A stretch of DNA of 64,000 nt from assembly GCA_023313575.1 (NCBI GenBank), contig JAJTTP010000008.1:806001-870000 (forward strand), written 5' to 3'. Made by a program: the position numbers and the translations under genes. This document shows positions 1 to 10,284 of this stretch, in pieces. Under the pieces are notes generated by a model. It did no database searches, was not told the origin of the DNA, and saw only the letters and a program-made list of their open reading frames with translations. Within the stretch, counting starts at the first letter, position 1. Each line of letters opens with the position of its first letter. Source of the DNA: Eutypella sp. D-1. Taxonomy: Eukaryota; Ascomycota; Sordariomycetes; Xylariales; Diatrypaceae.

Positions 1-947
1 TGCCACCATCGTTCTGGTTTGATTGTTATTTAAGTCTACCAATGCTGAGGGCGGTCAAGAACGAATATGCCGAGAGGTCTCTCCTATGCCGTATGAGCTG
101 GGGTCGTATCTCTCTGTCTTCCCCCTTAAATGCGCACTTAATGGACTGTTACCGCAATTGGTTATCTCATGTCCAACAGATCTGCATCCAGGGTTTACCC
201 AGGTGTGTCGTGCATACTTTTGATACATATAATTTGTCGAGCCTTTTGTGGTTGTAATAAGCCGACCCGATACACCGAATTTGCCGATATGATCGGGAAA
301 TAACCCCCTGCCGGCCTACCAAGAGCAGTAACTCCGCACGTATCACGACTTATTGCGGTCTACATATATAAAAGCCCCATTGACTAAAGTCGCTCGTCCC
401 TTTAGTCTGGACATAGCGGCTGCCAAGTCGTTCATCAGGTGTTGAAACATACACTACTATCAACGTCAAAATCCAGTTCCCAGCGTTTTCCTTGTCGGAT
501 CTGACATCAATCAATTTGAGGCGTTACATAAGTCACTTGATTCTGGAGGTAAGCGACATTGTTTATAATCAGGTGCCCAGCTGGCTAGATCTGAGATCGC
601 ATCCACTACTACATAGCCGTGGCCAGGCCCTCGCCGTCTCTTGAGTTCGACAGTCTCGGGAAAACTAGGACTATGGCTAAGTGGGTTGATGGGTCTACTC
701 TATATGCATGGGTAGCCGAGGCGAGCAGCTATTTTGCTCCTGCTGGTCAGGCGGGGCGCGACACGATGGTCAGCTCAGGTCAGTTTGAACAATCGATTAG
801 TTATCCCATGTGTGGGCGAGTACTCTGATACGCGAGCCATTATATACGTACATAACACACAGCCTTGCGGACTCTTGCCGTCCCCACGCATTGAAGTTAT
901 GTTAAACCCTGGAGGCAACCCTCATCCTCTCACCCGCCGCCTTAGCT
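1..947. other. Intergenic, no supported gene
   Basis: Open frames here are all under 90 codons, overlap one another and show no recognisable protein motif. The right edge is the 3' flank of the FAD monooxygenase. I see no tRNA, repeat or transposon end. Confidence 0.6.
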
Positions 948-2486
948 CTAATCCGAACCAAGCCCAAACCAGCGTACAAGGGAAGTCTTAAGTATTCCCA
1001 CATCGACCTTCTCATCAGTCGCATAAGCAACGATGCCATCTGGACGAACCACCAAGACACGGAGACCCAACTGGTCCTTCGCTGCTGTGTTAATATAGTC
1101 TAACATCTTGCGGTAAGGAGCAGTAAGGTTCTCAAGCTCCTGGCCCGAGTCAAAGTCGATTAGCAAGCCTCGCCCGCCTTCCAGTTTTGATCCTAGCCGC
1201 GACCCGTCGTTAAATTCGAAGTCCGGGACACTGCGGCCAACGAGAGGATGAGTCGCTCCGTCATCGCTGAGATCATATTGCTGCCCGAGCCCCCAAATGC
1301 GAGCCATGAAGAGATTGGCTCCGTCGGTGGTGTCGATCATCTTATGGAATATCTCTCGGAGAGCGTTCCTATGCGGGCTGGGTTTCACTAACGCAATCTG
1401 CGCGCGTGTCCACTCGAGCACGCCAGCCCCAACCGGGTGACGCTCCTTCTCGTAGCTATCAAGTAGGCCGAAACCCGCCGGAACACCTCCGGACTTGGAA
1501 GCATGGACCGTCGCCGCCAGCTTCCAGCCTAGATTCGATGCATCTCCTATTCCCAGATTCAACCCTTGCGCGCCTAGTGGGGAGTGGATGTGCGCAGCAT
1601 CACCGGCCAGGAGGACGCGGCCCTTACGGTAGCTCGCCGCTTGCTTGCACCGATCGGTAAATGTGGTGGCTAGATGGAGCGTTTTGATCTTCAGTTCGGT
1701 ATCGGATACGCGGTCCAGGACCTCCTGGAGGTGCTCCAAAGTAACCTCTTGTGTGCGATCGAAGGCGCCACCGTCAAAGTCTAGGATGCTGAGGCTGTTG
1801 TCCCGTACCATAATAACCATGCCGTTTTCGGTGAGAATAAATTCCCACTGTCGCTTTTCAGTCGAGTCCATATCTACATGAGCCAAATAAGCTGTGCATT
1901 CCGGTTCCGTACCAACGAAGTCGATACCCATGATCTGACGTACGGTGCTACGCCCACCATCACACCCGACGAGCCACCCAGCTCGGAAACTCTCGCTCCC
2001 CGCATCGACTGTAACACCGTCACTGTCCTGTAATATGCCCGTCACTCCCTTCCCTCGTAGGATTGTCACCCCTAAATGCTCAGCACGCTCTTCCATGGTG
2101 TCTGTGATGCGCTGCATCTCCGTGATACTCGGAGCTAGGAACGGCCCCTGGATGTAGTATTCCAAACGACTCAAGTCCAGCTTGTTGGCGTTAATTCCGA
2201 TGCCGGCCACATGACCGCCGAACTGAAAACCTGGTGTTTTCTCGAAGGATCTCTGTTTCTTGCTGACGCCGGTGATCTTGTCTAATAGTCCCCGTCGATA
2301 GAAGGCCTCGGAACATGCCGTGTTGACACCGCGTAGGCCCAATGGGAAGACTCTCGAAGCCGGGTTGGCAGTCAGGTCGCGCTCTAGTATAACCACAGAG
2401 AGGTCGCGCATTGCCAGCTCGCAAGCTAGGAATAGCCCGATGGGCCCTGCGCCGGCGATAATAACATCGTACTCTTGAGTTGCCAT
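948..2486 (-). CDS. FAD-dependent monooxygenase, PheA/TfdB (PHBH-fold) type
   Basis: A single-exon 512-aa flavoprotein. Seen: an N-terminal Rossmann dinucleotide motif GAGPIG (residues 12-17) with the ribose-binding acidic residue at the end of the next strand (LER, E35), the class A CDGGRS motif (175-180) and the second FAD motif LLAGDAAHIHSP (292-303) followed by GAQGLNLGIGDA. The C-terminus (about 385-512) fits the thioredoxin-like domain common in phenol-hydroxylase relatives. Known for the family: NAD(P)H- and O2-dependent hydroxylation of aromatic or polyketide substrates in the cytosol. The substrate cannot be read from sequence. The ATG sits just before the flavin motif, leaving no room for a signal peptide, and a TATATA element lies about 30 bp upstream (near 2516-2523). 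It lies tail-to-head with the PLP-rhodanese gene, 937 bp apart, on the same strand. Family call is firm; role is open. Confidence 0.93.
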   Translation of the reverse strand: MATQEYDVIIAGAGPIGLFLACELAMRDLSVVILERDLTANPASRVFPLGLRGVNTACSEAFYRRGLLDKITGVSKKQRSFEKTPGFQFGGHVAGIGINANKLDLSRLEYYIQGPFLAPSITEMQRITDTMEERAEHLGVTILRGKGVTGILQDSDGVTVDAGSESFRAGWLVGCDGGRSTVRQIMGIDFVGTEPECTAYLAHVDMDSTEKRQWEFILTENGMVIMVRDNSLSILDFDGGAFDRTQEVTLEHLQEVLDRVSDTELKIKTLHLATTFTDRCKQAASYRKGRVLLAGDAAHIHSPLGAQGLNLGIGDASNLGWKLAATVHASKSGGVPAGFGLLDSYEKERHPVGAGVLEWTRAQIALVKPSPHRNALREIFHKMIDTTDGANLFMARIWGLGQQYDLSDDGATHPLVGRSVPDFEFNDGSRLGSKLEGGRGLLIDFDSGQELENLTAPYRKMLDYINTAAKDQLGLRVLVVRPDGIVAYATDEKVDVGILKTSLVRWFGLGSD

Positions 2487-3423
2487 GGCGTAAGTTTTTT
2501 TCTCCTGGGTACGGGATATATATGATCAAGTGATGTAAACTTGGCTTGATAAGGCATCGGAGACACGTCAATCAGAAAATCGCTTCATTTATACCCAGCC
2601 GGGAATCCATAACGGTTCCCCAAGTCAAATCCTTGCAAGTATGTGCACTCCATGCGTCAGAGAATGTGATACTAAGTCTCAAAGAATTTGATTCACTCTT
2701 ATTATTGATACTCTGTGTAAACCGACGAGCTAGATTGAAACCAACGCTTCAACAGCGCCATAACAGGCACGGGTGTCCGCATTTGATGTTGGGTAGTATC
2801 GTGAGGCCACATGCGCTTCTCTCGACGGCGCCTTTCGGTACCGATGAAAACGCGATGTCCGAGATTTGGCTTTAGAACACTTCATTTAACATCATAGATT
2901 TGGATAAGGCCGGGTTACTGTTTCATCAAGCTAAAAGCACAGCATGGCGGCTTTTCGTTATTAAGGATTCTTCGGAGATCTTCACGGAAATCGGGTGTTA
3001 AAAGCTTCCGCGACCTTGAACTTCGGCTGCCTGTCGGCGCCGTACAGTACGAAAAGTCCTAACTTGTCACTGTAATATCGGTTGTCAAAGGGGATCAAGC
3101 GCTGAGGTCCACTAGAAACCAAGTTGCCAACCAATATTTTTCCCGTTTTCACAGTAGCATAGTAGGGTATGGCACTTCCACAATCCTGTACCCGAAGTTG
3201 ATTGTCACTATTTTACTTGAATTTGTCTCTCTTCATATTTAGTGGCTGGTTCGATTCGTATCTTGCCAATGCAATCTCATTCCGGATTCATATTGTTGCC
3301 AAATATAACTGCCAAGTGTACTGCAGACAGCCCCCCCCCCCACCCCAAGTCCGAACCTTTCAGCGATCGTTTCGGTCTTGAAGAGGTACCCAGCCTCGAG
3401 AGATGGCCCTATATCCTACGTGG
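2487..3423. other. Intergenic: promoter of the FAD monooxygenase and 3' flank of the PLP-rhodanese gene
   Basis: No supported gene. It contains a TATATA element near 2516-2523 about 30 bp upstream of the monooxygenase ATG, and an 11-C homopolymer at 3331-3341 interrupted by a single A before four more C. Short open frames lack codon structure. Confidence 0.5.
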
Positions 3424-5187
3424 TCAAATCTGGGGGTTCAAGTAGTCAACTAATGGCAACGCCTCGGCAGTAACAGTTGCTGTCCCGGGAGCATCTGATG
3501 CCTTGGTGAAGAGAGATGTTCTCGCAACGAATCTTGCAGATAACTCCTTAATACCTCCGCGAATATTGCTAGCTTCAACGCCCTTGGCGCGGAGGATGCT
3601 GGTCGCTACTCGGGAAACATCACCGTCGTAGCAGATGAGCAAGATCTGGCGTCCTCTTAGCTCGGCAACCGTGTCGGTGCTAAACAGATTTTCGAGAGCG
3701 AGCCAGGTGCTCTCTAGCTGGGATGCGTCGAAGAATGGACTAGGAGAGTCACTGTTGGTTAACAACGCGGGGATGTTGATGGCCCCTGGAAGCGACCCTT
3801 GTGCGAAGTCGACGCTCTGCCGCAGGTCGATAACGGTAGTGTCTACCTGAGGTACTACCTGGTGCGTCCTGAGCTGTGCCATCTGAGACCCCGGACTAAG
3901 AGGCTCAAGGGCATAGAAGGACTCCAAGGCAGTCTCCTGCGAGAGCTCCCAGGCCTCATCATAGCGGTATAGGTCGACGTTAGTTAGATTGCTGTTTCTG
4001 ATGGGTGGGAATGCGGCGTCGCCTAGCTTATCGAAGTACTCTCCGATGTATTGATAGGGCAGGTCGCAACAGAGGAATACGCTGTGGATGTCGCCCGCAT
4101 CGTTACGAAGCTGGTCAAGCGTGCCTTCCGCCTTTCTCTTCTCGATGAACTGGTATAGGCCGGCAAGATTGAATCCCGACGACGGCCCGCACACGATACC
4201 CTGCCTGCAGAGATCAAGGGAGAGCTTGAACGAATCCGGGGACCCCACGTGTTCTATATGATCGACCGATGACTTCCAGGGGAATTCGACCGGCGCAAGC
4301 AAAGCAAAGGACCTCGGTCCTGGCACGCGGTCACCCGCTGCTGTCACGACACTATTGACCTACGTTAGCTAGGTGGCACGAATTGCCAGCAAGTTCTGAT
4401 GAACCTACCCTAATCTGAACACAGACGGTTTGGCATCCTTGAAAAAAGACCCCAGTCCCGTCATGGTGCCCGAAGTACCCAAGCCAGCACAGATGAGGTT
4501 TATCTCTGGAAGTTGTTTCAAAATCTGCGGTCCTGTCCATCGGATATGGGACTTCCAGTTATTATCGTTGGTATATTGATTCGGGTTGATAGTGTCATCT
4601 GAGTCTGCCATCTCAGCTGCGCGGCGAATGCCGCCTCGGTGGTCTGCCGGCTCGGGCTGGGACGGGCCGCCAAATAAGGTTCTGTCACATCCTGATTAGT
4701 TTCCCCTCGCTAAGATCAGCCATTCAGACCTCTTACATGTCAAGGCCAAAAAACTGCATTAGTTTGAGCTTAGCCGCACTCGTCTTGTTGCTCAGGAAAG
4801 CCCGTGTATCGTCTATGCCATGGAACACGCGAGCGACCATCGACATGGATATAACAGTAGAGCCTGAGCTATACTCGACGATAGTCTTCGTCTTCCCAGG
4901 AACAACATCATGCTCAAGAAGATTCAATGCTTTATTAAAAGGATGATGTCAGTTGGCAGTCGAAGTGACAGCTCAGAGACAGACGGGTATAACATACCTG
5001 GCATGCATTTGACATTATTTGCCGGGTGCATCGTCATCATCTTAGCATAAATTCGTACTCCATCCTGACGGTAAGGGTTTAGGCACTCTGGAACCTCTAC
5101 AAGAGGCAGAGGGGGGCCTTGGTCTGGGTCAAAGTAATTTTTGACCGAATCAGGCCCAGTGAAGACGTTGAGTGTATTTACACTCAT
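3424..5187 (-). CDS. Cysteine-synthase-like PLP enzyme fused to a rhodanese domain
   Basis: Four exons by hand: 5187-4998, 4929-4737, 4681-4409, 4351-3424, giving 527 aa with introns of 68, 55 and 57 bp, all GT-AG and in phase. Residues 1 to about 350 form a fold-type II PLP domain: NNVK carries the likely Schiff-base lysine (K60), followed by the substrate loop YSSGSTV, the phosphate-binding loop GLGTSGTMTG, and GPSSGFN near 273-279, where the serine should contact the PLP ring nitrogen. A C-terminal rhodanese domain (about 375-505) keeps a catalytic-type cysteine, CYDGD (C459). Known: such enzymes make or cleave cysteine-type thioether bonds, and rhodanese cysteines carry persulfide sulfur. 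Inference: the fusion hands sulfur between the two sites. An upstream in-frame ATG at 5196 would add three residues. The MFS gene diverges from the shared promoter. Confidence 0.88.
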
Positions 5188-6571
5188 GACGGGCATATGA
5201 TCGTGACCAGTCACCAGTCTAGACAACGTATGATAGCTTAGTAACGGGTAGCAGGGAAAGAGCTGTCGAGAAGTGCACTTGCAGATCGGCTTCTTTTTGA
5301 AGGCCTCTGTCGATTCTACTCGGGTTTTATAGAAATTTCCTTCTCCCCTGATAGACCCTACTCTCAATTAGGAAACCTGGAAGCCGGAACCAGTCAAATG
5401 GGCATGGGCCGGACGAAAGGTCCCCTGAAGACGACTATGTACATGAGCATCTCTCATTCACTTCCCCGGAAAAGGATTGGCTCTACATATTCCATGAATA
5501 TTGTGTTCCTGTATAATGCTACACATGCTCCCCGAGCACGCAAGCAACGCCAGTTTTAGGGGGGCAAAATTAACTCAATGTGTGTGTCATAGAAATCGAA
5601 CTGATTCTCACAGGCTACTGTCTCTTAGACCCCCGATCGACAATGGATCAGACGAGTGTAGTTAATGCTGGAGACAATGTCCGGTCTGGCCTTGAGCCAT
5701 GCTTGTTCGTACAAGCCTGTGCTGAAGCAGCCATGGCTAACGATGTATTCACTTATTCATCAACACCGTGTCACCCCTCACTACCTTGATGAACGATGCG
5801 TTCTTGTATTACTTGATATTTTCGTTATATTCCTGATGCACCTCTGCAGGCTGCAGCTGAATCGAAATTGCTTCAGAGCTTGTCTTTCTTTAAAGTTGGA
5901 TCTTGATATATAACGTGGTTTCCGCTGAATCTACCGAGCTCCAGTTTTGTGCCGATCATTGATGTAGCCAATAATATCCAAGGGTGAAGTTACACCTGGA
6001 AAAGGGTCCATCTTGACGGAACGGGATCGGCTGTGGGGACGAAGGACATACATGTAAACATCCAATCGTAACCGGAACAGGGAGCTAAACATAGAGCAAA
6101 CAGGGGTTGGCCCCATAGGGAGGACCCTTTCTGCCGGTAGACGTGAGAACCTGTATGAGCAAGTTTGAGAACCTTTTCGACCTTAACCTTGTATACTCTT
6201 GAAAACACATACTGAGATTGTGAGAATTCTGAGAATTCTCCTCATGAGCCCTCGATGATGAACGCGGCTAATGCAGGAGATTGCATATGTGGTAATATAC
6301 CCTGATTTCGCAATCCGAGGGTACACCTATTCTCGCTCAACTGTTGGCAGGGAAAGAAAGAAGTCCAGACTCGCCTCCGGCATAGGAACCTCAAGGTTCT
6401 TGGTAATTAACCTCGTGGAAATATTTGAACGGTGCCTCGGATGCTGCGACGTGGCCTCAAGACAGTAATGCTGGTCGCCCCAAGACAAGACACGGCTCTC
6501 ACTCCTTCATATCTTCGATGAGGCGAATGGTGACAAGAGAGACTGCTTGCCGTTAGAAAGATTCGCCCATC
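5188..6571. other. Divergent promoter between the PLP-rhodanese and MFS genes
   Basis: No gene supported in these 1.4 kb; open frames are short and without motifs. The region separates divergent start codons at 5187 (-) and 6572 (+) and so must hold both promoters. It contains the palindrome listed separately at 6222-6240. Confidence 0.6.
6222..6240. promoter_or_regulatory. Perfect 8+8 bp palindrome, possible operator
   Basis: GAGAATTC at 6222-6229 and GAATTCTC at 6233-6240 are exact reverse complements around the spacer TGA. It lies 331 bp upstream of the MFS start in the divergent promoter. A dimeric transcription factor site is an inference; the motif matches no site I can name. Confidence 0.35.
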
Positions 6572-8643
6572 ATGTTCGCATCCCCTAATAGACCGAGTGT
6601 AGTCCGCACAGATGAAAAGTCGCCTCCCGCCATCGACTCGCCGACAGAACCGGCGACAGAGGCGAGCGATGAGGCATCCGAGGAGAAACCCCATGTCTTC
6701 AACGAACAGACCAACTATGTTCCGGTCAGGAAGATAATCACGATCTTCCTCGCCTGCGCCAGCGTGGACCTTCTGGCCCTGATGGATCAGACCACGCTGG
6801 CGGCGAGTTTACGAATCGTCTCCAATGCCCTGGACGCAAATAGCCAGGCTTCGTGGTTCGCCGGAGGCTACTTCATCACATCTACGAGCTTCCAACTTCT
6901 CTACGGACGCCTCTCTGACATCTGGTCGCGTAAGGTTATCCTGCTCATCGGACTCGCCATCTTCTTCCTCGGCTCCCTTGCGGCGTCACTTGCGCGGACC
7001 GCCATCCAGCTAATCGTATTCCGGGCCATCACCGGCGTCGGCGGCGGGGGCCTGATGACGGTGGCGCAGCTTATCGTCAGTGACGTTGTTCCTCTCAGGG
7101 AGAGGGGGAAGTACCAAGGGATCCTGGTAGGTCATGGACCTCGTAAACGCTGTCGATCATAGTCCACTAACAGCTCATCCCTCCTTGGCATTTCTAGGGA
7201 GCCGTTGTCGCTCTCGCCAACGGTATCGGCCCCGTGATTGGTGGTGCACTCGCATCGCAGTCCTCGGATTCATGGCGCTGGATCTTTCGACTAAATCTTC
7301 CCCTCACCGGACTGACCACGCTGTGTGTCCTATTCTTCATGCCATTGAAGAAAGTGGAGGGTGATTGGCGAATGTGAGTAAAGAGCCTTGCACGACTTCG
7401 CCTATAATAGTAATCTCTAACGGCCAAAATACAGAAAGCTCAAGGCAATCGATTTTATGGGTGTGTTCTTAGCGCTTGCTGGGAGTACCGTCCTTGTGCT
7501 TGGGCTCACCTGGGGAGGGGGCGACTACCCTTGGTCTTCGCCGCATGTCATTGTCACCCTCGTATTAGGCGTCGTTGTAAGCTTGTGCTTCGTCCTATGG
7601 GAGTGGAAGGGCCCAAAGTATCCCTTGGTAGCTCGTAAGTCTACTCGGCATGCTCTAGTTTCACCATCTACACATGAAACCCATTCTAACTACGTTCTCC
7701 AGTGCATGTCTTCAAATCACGTATCGTTAATGGGGCGTGCTTGACTATGGCTATCAACGGATGGAATTTCCTCGTACAGATCTACTATATCCCGACTTTC
7801 TACCAAGTCGCCTATGGGTACTCAGCAGTCCGCGCCGCTGCCCTCCTTCTCCCAATCACTTTGGTTCAAACAGCCAGCAGTACCGTTTCTGGTCTCATAG
7901 TCCACTGGGTAGGGCGTTACAGGGAATGCATCTTGTTCGGGTGGGCATGCTGGGCGATAGGCCTGGGCCTCTTCTCAACCCTCGACGAGAACTCCTCCTT
8001 AGGAAAGCAGATCGGATACGCTATATTAACTGGTGTCGGTGTAGGGAATACTCTCCAACCGTAAGCAATACCTTAGTCCATTCCCACATCAGCAGTAATA
8101 CTAACAAAAGACCACAGAGCTCTCATCGCGATTCAGGCAGGCGTCGATAGGCGTGAGATGGCTATTGTCACGTCATTCAGGAAGTAGGTATCCATACCTG
8201 CTTCTCTATCGCATCAACTAACGAGATTCCCGTTAGCTTCGTACGAAATCTTGGTGGCACAATTGGCCTGGCCGTCTCTGGAACGATCTTGTAAGTATGG
8301 CGCCAACCTACCTACAAGAGACCATCTAATGTTGTATAGAAACAACATAGTATCAAGCTCTTTGACGGCACTAGAAATAGAGCCTGAGGCGAAGGAGAGT
8401 CTGCTCAGTAGTCCCGATAACTTCCTGGCTACGCTGTCGGTCTCGGAGAGGGAGAGCATACAGGCGGTCCTCCTGCCTGCGTACAAGCGGGGCTTCCGAA
8501 TTATCTTCCTCGTAATGGCTTCTCTTGCGGCTCTATCTTTCGTATTTGCATGGTTTTTGATGCCGCAGGTCCGCCTTGAGCGCGATGATGATGCAAAATT
8601 GAAAGAGGAAGGGCTGAAAGAAAGTGAGAAGGTAAAAGGTTGA
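6572..8643 (+). CDS. MFS transporter, 14-helix drug:H+ antiporter type
   Basis: Seven exons: 6572-7126, 7198-7373, 7435-7634, 7703-8060, 8118-8183, 8237-8290, 8340-8643, giving 570 aa with introns of 49-71 bp. A polar N-terminal tail (about 50 residues) precedes helix 1, then MDQTTLAASL, which fits the DHA2 'LDxTIV' signature, and motif A GRLSDIWSRK in the loop after helix 2. Motif C-like glycine-rich sequence ANGIGPVIGGAL follows the first intron. About 14 hydrophobic segments can be traced through to MASLAALSFVFAWFLMP near the end, followed by a charged cytosolic tail. Known: this family exports small toxic compounds or fungal metabolites across the plasma membrane by proton antiport. It diverges from the PLP-rhodanese gene. 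The substrate is unknown; export of a product of the neighbouring enzymes is a guess. Confidence 0.9.
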
Positions 8644-8878
8644 AAAATCTGGACCGAAGCTATACCTACACTAAATGATATCCTCATAGATCCTAGTCAA
8701 GTAATAGCTACAGCCCCCAGTTAAGTATCTGGAATGTAGTAGATATCTCGGATACCTAGTTCTCGCTTTAGATCCTCCTACCCGTGCTTTTGGTGGCTTC
8801 TCCAACACTAATATCATCGCCAAGTGCTACCAACATGATCCCATACTCGAAAACATTAACTGAAAGAGGGACACCGCA

Positions 8879-9913
8879 TCAGTCATAGTATTTCCTCGGC
8901 CAGATGTTCATCGCTGTCTTCAGGCCGCTTTTGACCGGCAAGCCCGCGTGAATTGTACTCGTGTCGCCGGTTCCATTTGGGAACAAGTTGACCCAGAATA
9001 GCGCGTTGCCACTGACAGGTGCGAAAGCGACACCACCATCCTCATGCTTGCGCCATGTAGCCGGCTGCCTCTTGACCTGCTCTCGCTCTTTACCCTCCCT
9101 ATCATCTTTCGGTGCTGTATCGGGCGACGCCTTGTCACTCACATTAACGTACGGGAACCAGGTCTCGCCGCCCTCGCACCCATCCTGGAGGATGGCAAAG
9201 AAGCTAGCGATGCGATTCCAGCTGCTACCGCGCCAGCGGTCTTCGTTGCGAGCGGGTCGGGGCGTCGAGTACCAGTCATGGTGTGTGTTAAAGCGCTGTC
9301 CGGCGACGTAGCGCACGAGCTGGGGCGGGCCAATATCGTCGCCGCGCCCGCCATCTAGCATGCTACCCATGAACTCTTCTGCGCGCGCCAGTACACAGCG
9401 CACCGCAGCGTCGTCGCGTGGTAATCCTGCGGAAGAAGACGTTCGGTCGGTCGTGCCCTGGCGGCGCCCAGACTTGTAGACCTCTGAAGGTCGAAACGCT
9501 AACTCGCCTGCATCGAGAAGCGCCGCCGTCTCAGCCGGTGATAGGAACGAGCGGATGTAAATCAGCAGCGGGTCCAGTGAGACTATCTCTGTCGTGTAGG
9601 AGTGCGGTTCGCAGACGAAAGGCGCCAGGCGTTGATTTTGCTGTTCTTGCTGCGGCGTGGTGATCTGGTTGGACTGCGTGACTGGGTAATGCACGGAGAG
9701 AATCCCGAGATGTGATGTGATGAGGGAGAAGATGTACGGACTCGTGACGGCTAGGGATGCGATCACAACCGCCGCAATGCCGAGGGGCCGAAGGTGGGAC
9801 ACGGTCGCCATGGCGGGATGTTGGCTCGTCTTTGTTGTCATGATATTTATATACTTGGAGAATAGGGCAAAGCGAATATCAAGTCGTTTGAGAAGATTCA
9901 TATTTGTTGTCAT
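8879..9913 (-). CDS. Prolyl 4-hydroxylase-like 2OG-Fe(II) oxygenase, membrane-anchored
   Basis: A single-exon frame of 344 codons. The C-terminal two thirds match the P4H alpha-subunit fold: the start of the domain at IRSFLSPAETAALL (120-133), GQRFNTHHDWY with the HxD iron ligands H211 and D213, GGETWFP (248-254), the distal iron ligand H322 in IHAGLPV, and K332 for the 2-oxoglutarate carboxylate in KSGLKTAMNIW. An N-terminal hydrophobic segment (about 42-66) would anchor it as a type II membrane protein in the ER or Golgi. ATGs at 9913, 9841 and 9811 are all possible; the last starts just before the hydrophobic segment. An insert of about 30 charged residues (KASPDTAPKDDREGKEREQV) splits the sheet. 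Known: hydroxylation of prolyl or related residues in secreted proteins. Target unknown. Confidence 0.88.
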   Translation of the reverse strand: MTTNMNLLKRLDIRFALFSKYINIMTTKTSQHPAMATVSHLRPLGIAAVVIASLAVTSPYIFSLITSHLGILSVHYPVTQSNQITTPQQEQQNQRLAPFVCEPHSYTTEIVSLDPLLIYIRSFLSPAETAALLDAGELAFRPSEVYKSGRRQGTTDRTSSSAGLPRDDAAVRCVLARAEEFMGSMLDGGRGDDIGPPQLVRYVAGQRFNTHHDWYSTPRPARNEDRWRGSSWNRIASFFAILQDGCEGGETWFPYVNVSDKASPDTAPKDDREGKEREQVKRQPATWRKHEDGGVAFAPVSGNALFWVNLFPNGTGDTSTIHAGLPVKSGLKTAMNIWPRKYYD

Positions 9914-10284
9914 TCACCTACATAAGTGTCTACACCACTCCCAAGCTGCCCCTCACCGATACATCACGGGCAGGCGGAGTGCTTTACTCCGAATGCCCTC
10001 TCATAGAAGCTTTGTGTTGTAAGGACTGGTCATTGGAGGAAAGCATTGCCTAATCTATCTTGTCAGTTGCATCGACCCCTGAACATGTCAGGGATCTGTA
10101 ATAATCAGACTTAAATGTTGTGGTACGAGAATCCTCTCCACACAGAAATGTTTAGGGCTTGTGCGGGTATTCATATGGCTCTAGATTTCACAAAAAACGA
10201 ATAGATATCGTCCAGCATAGTATAAATGACAGCATTCGCATTATCATTAATAATTGTACTTTCATAGGTAGGCTCAAGAAGGGA
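9914..10284. other. Intergenic between two minus-strand genes
   Basis: This holds the 3' flank of the carboxypeptidase gene and the promoter of the P4H-like gene. Nothing else is recognisable. Confidence 0.5.
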
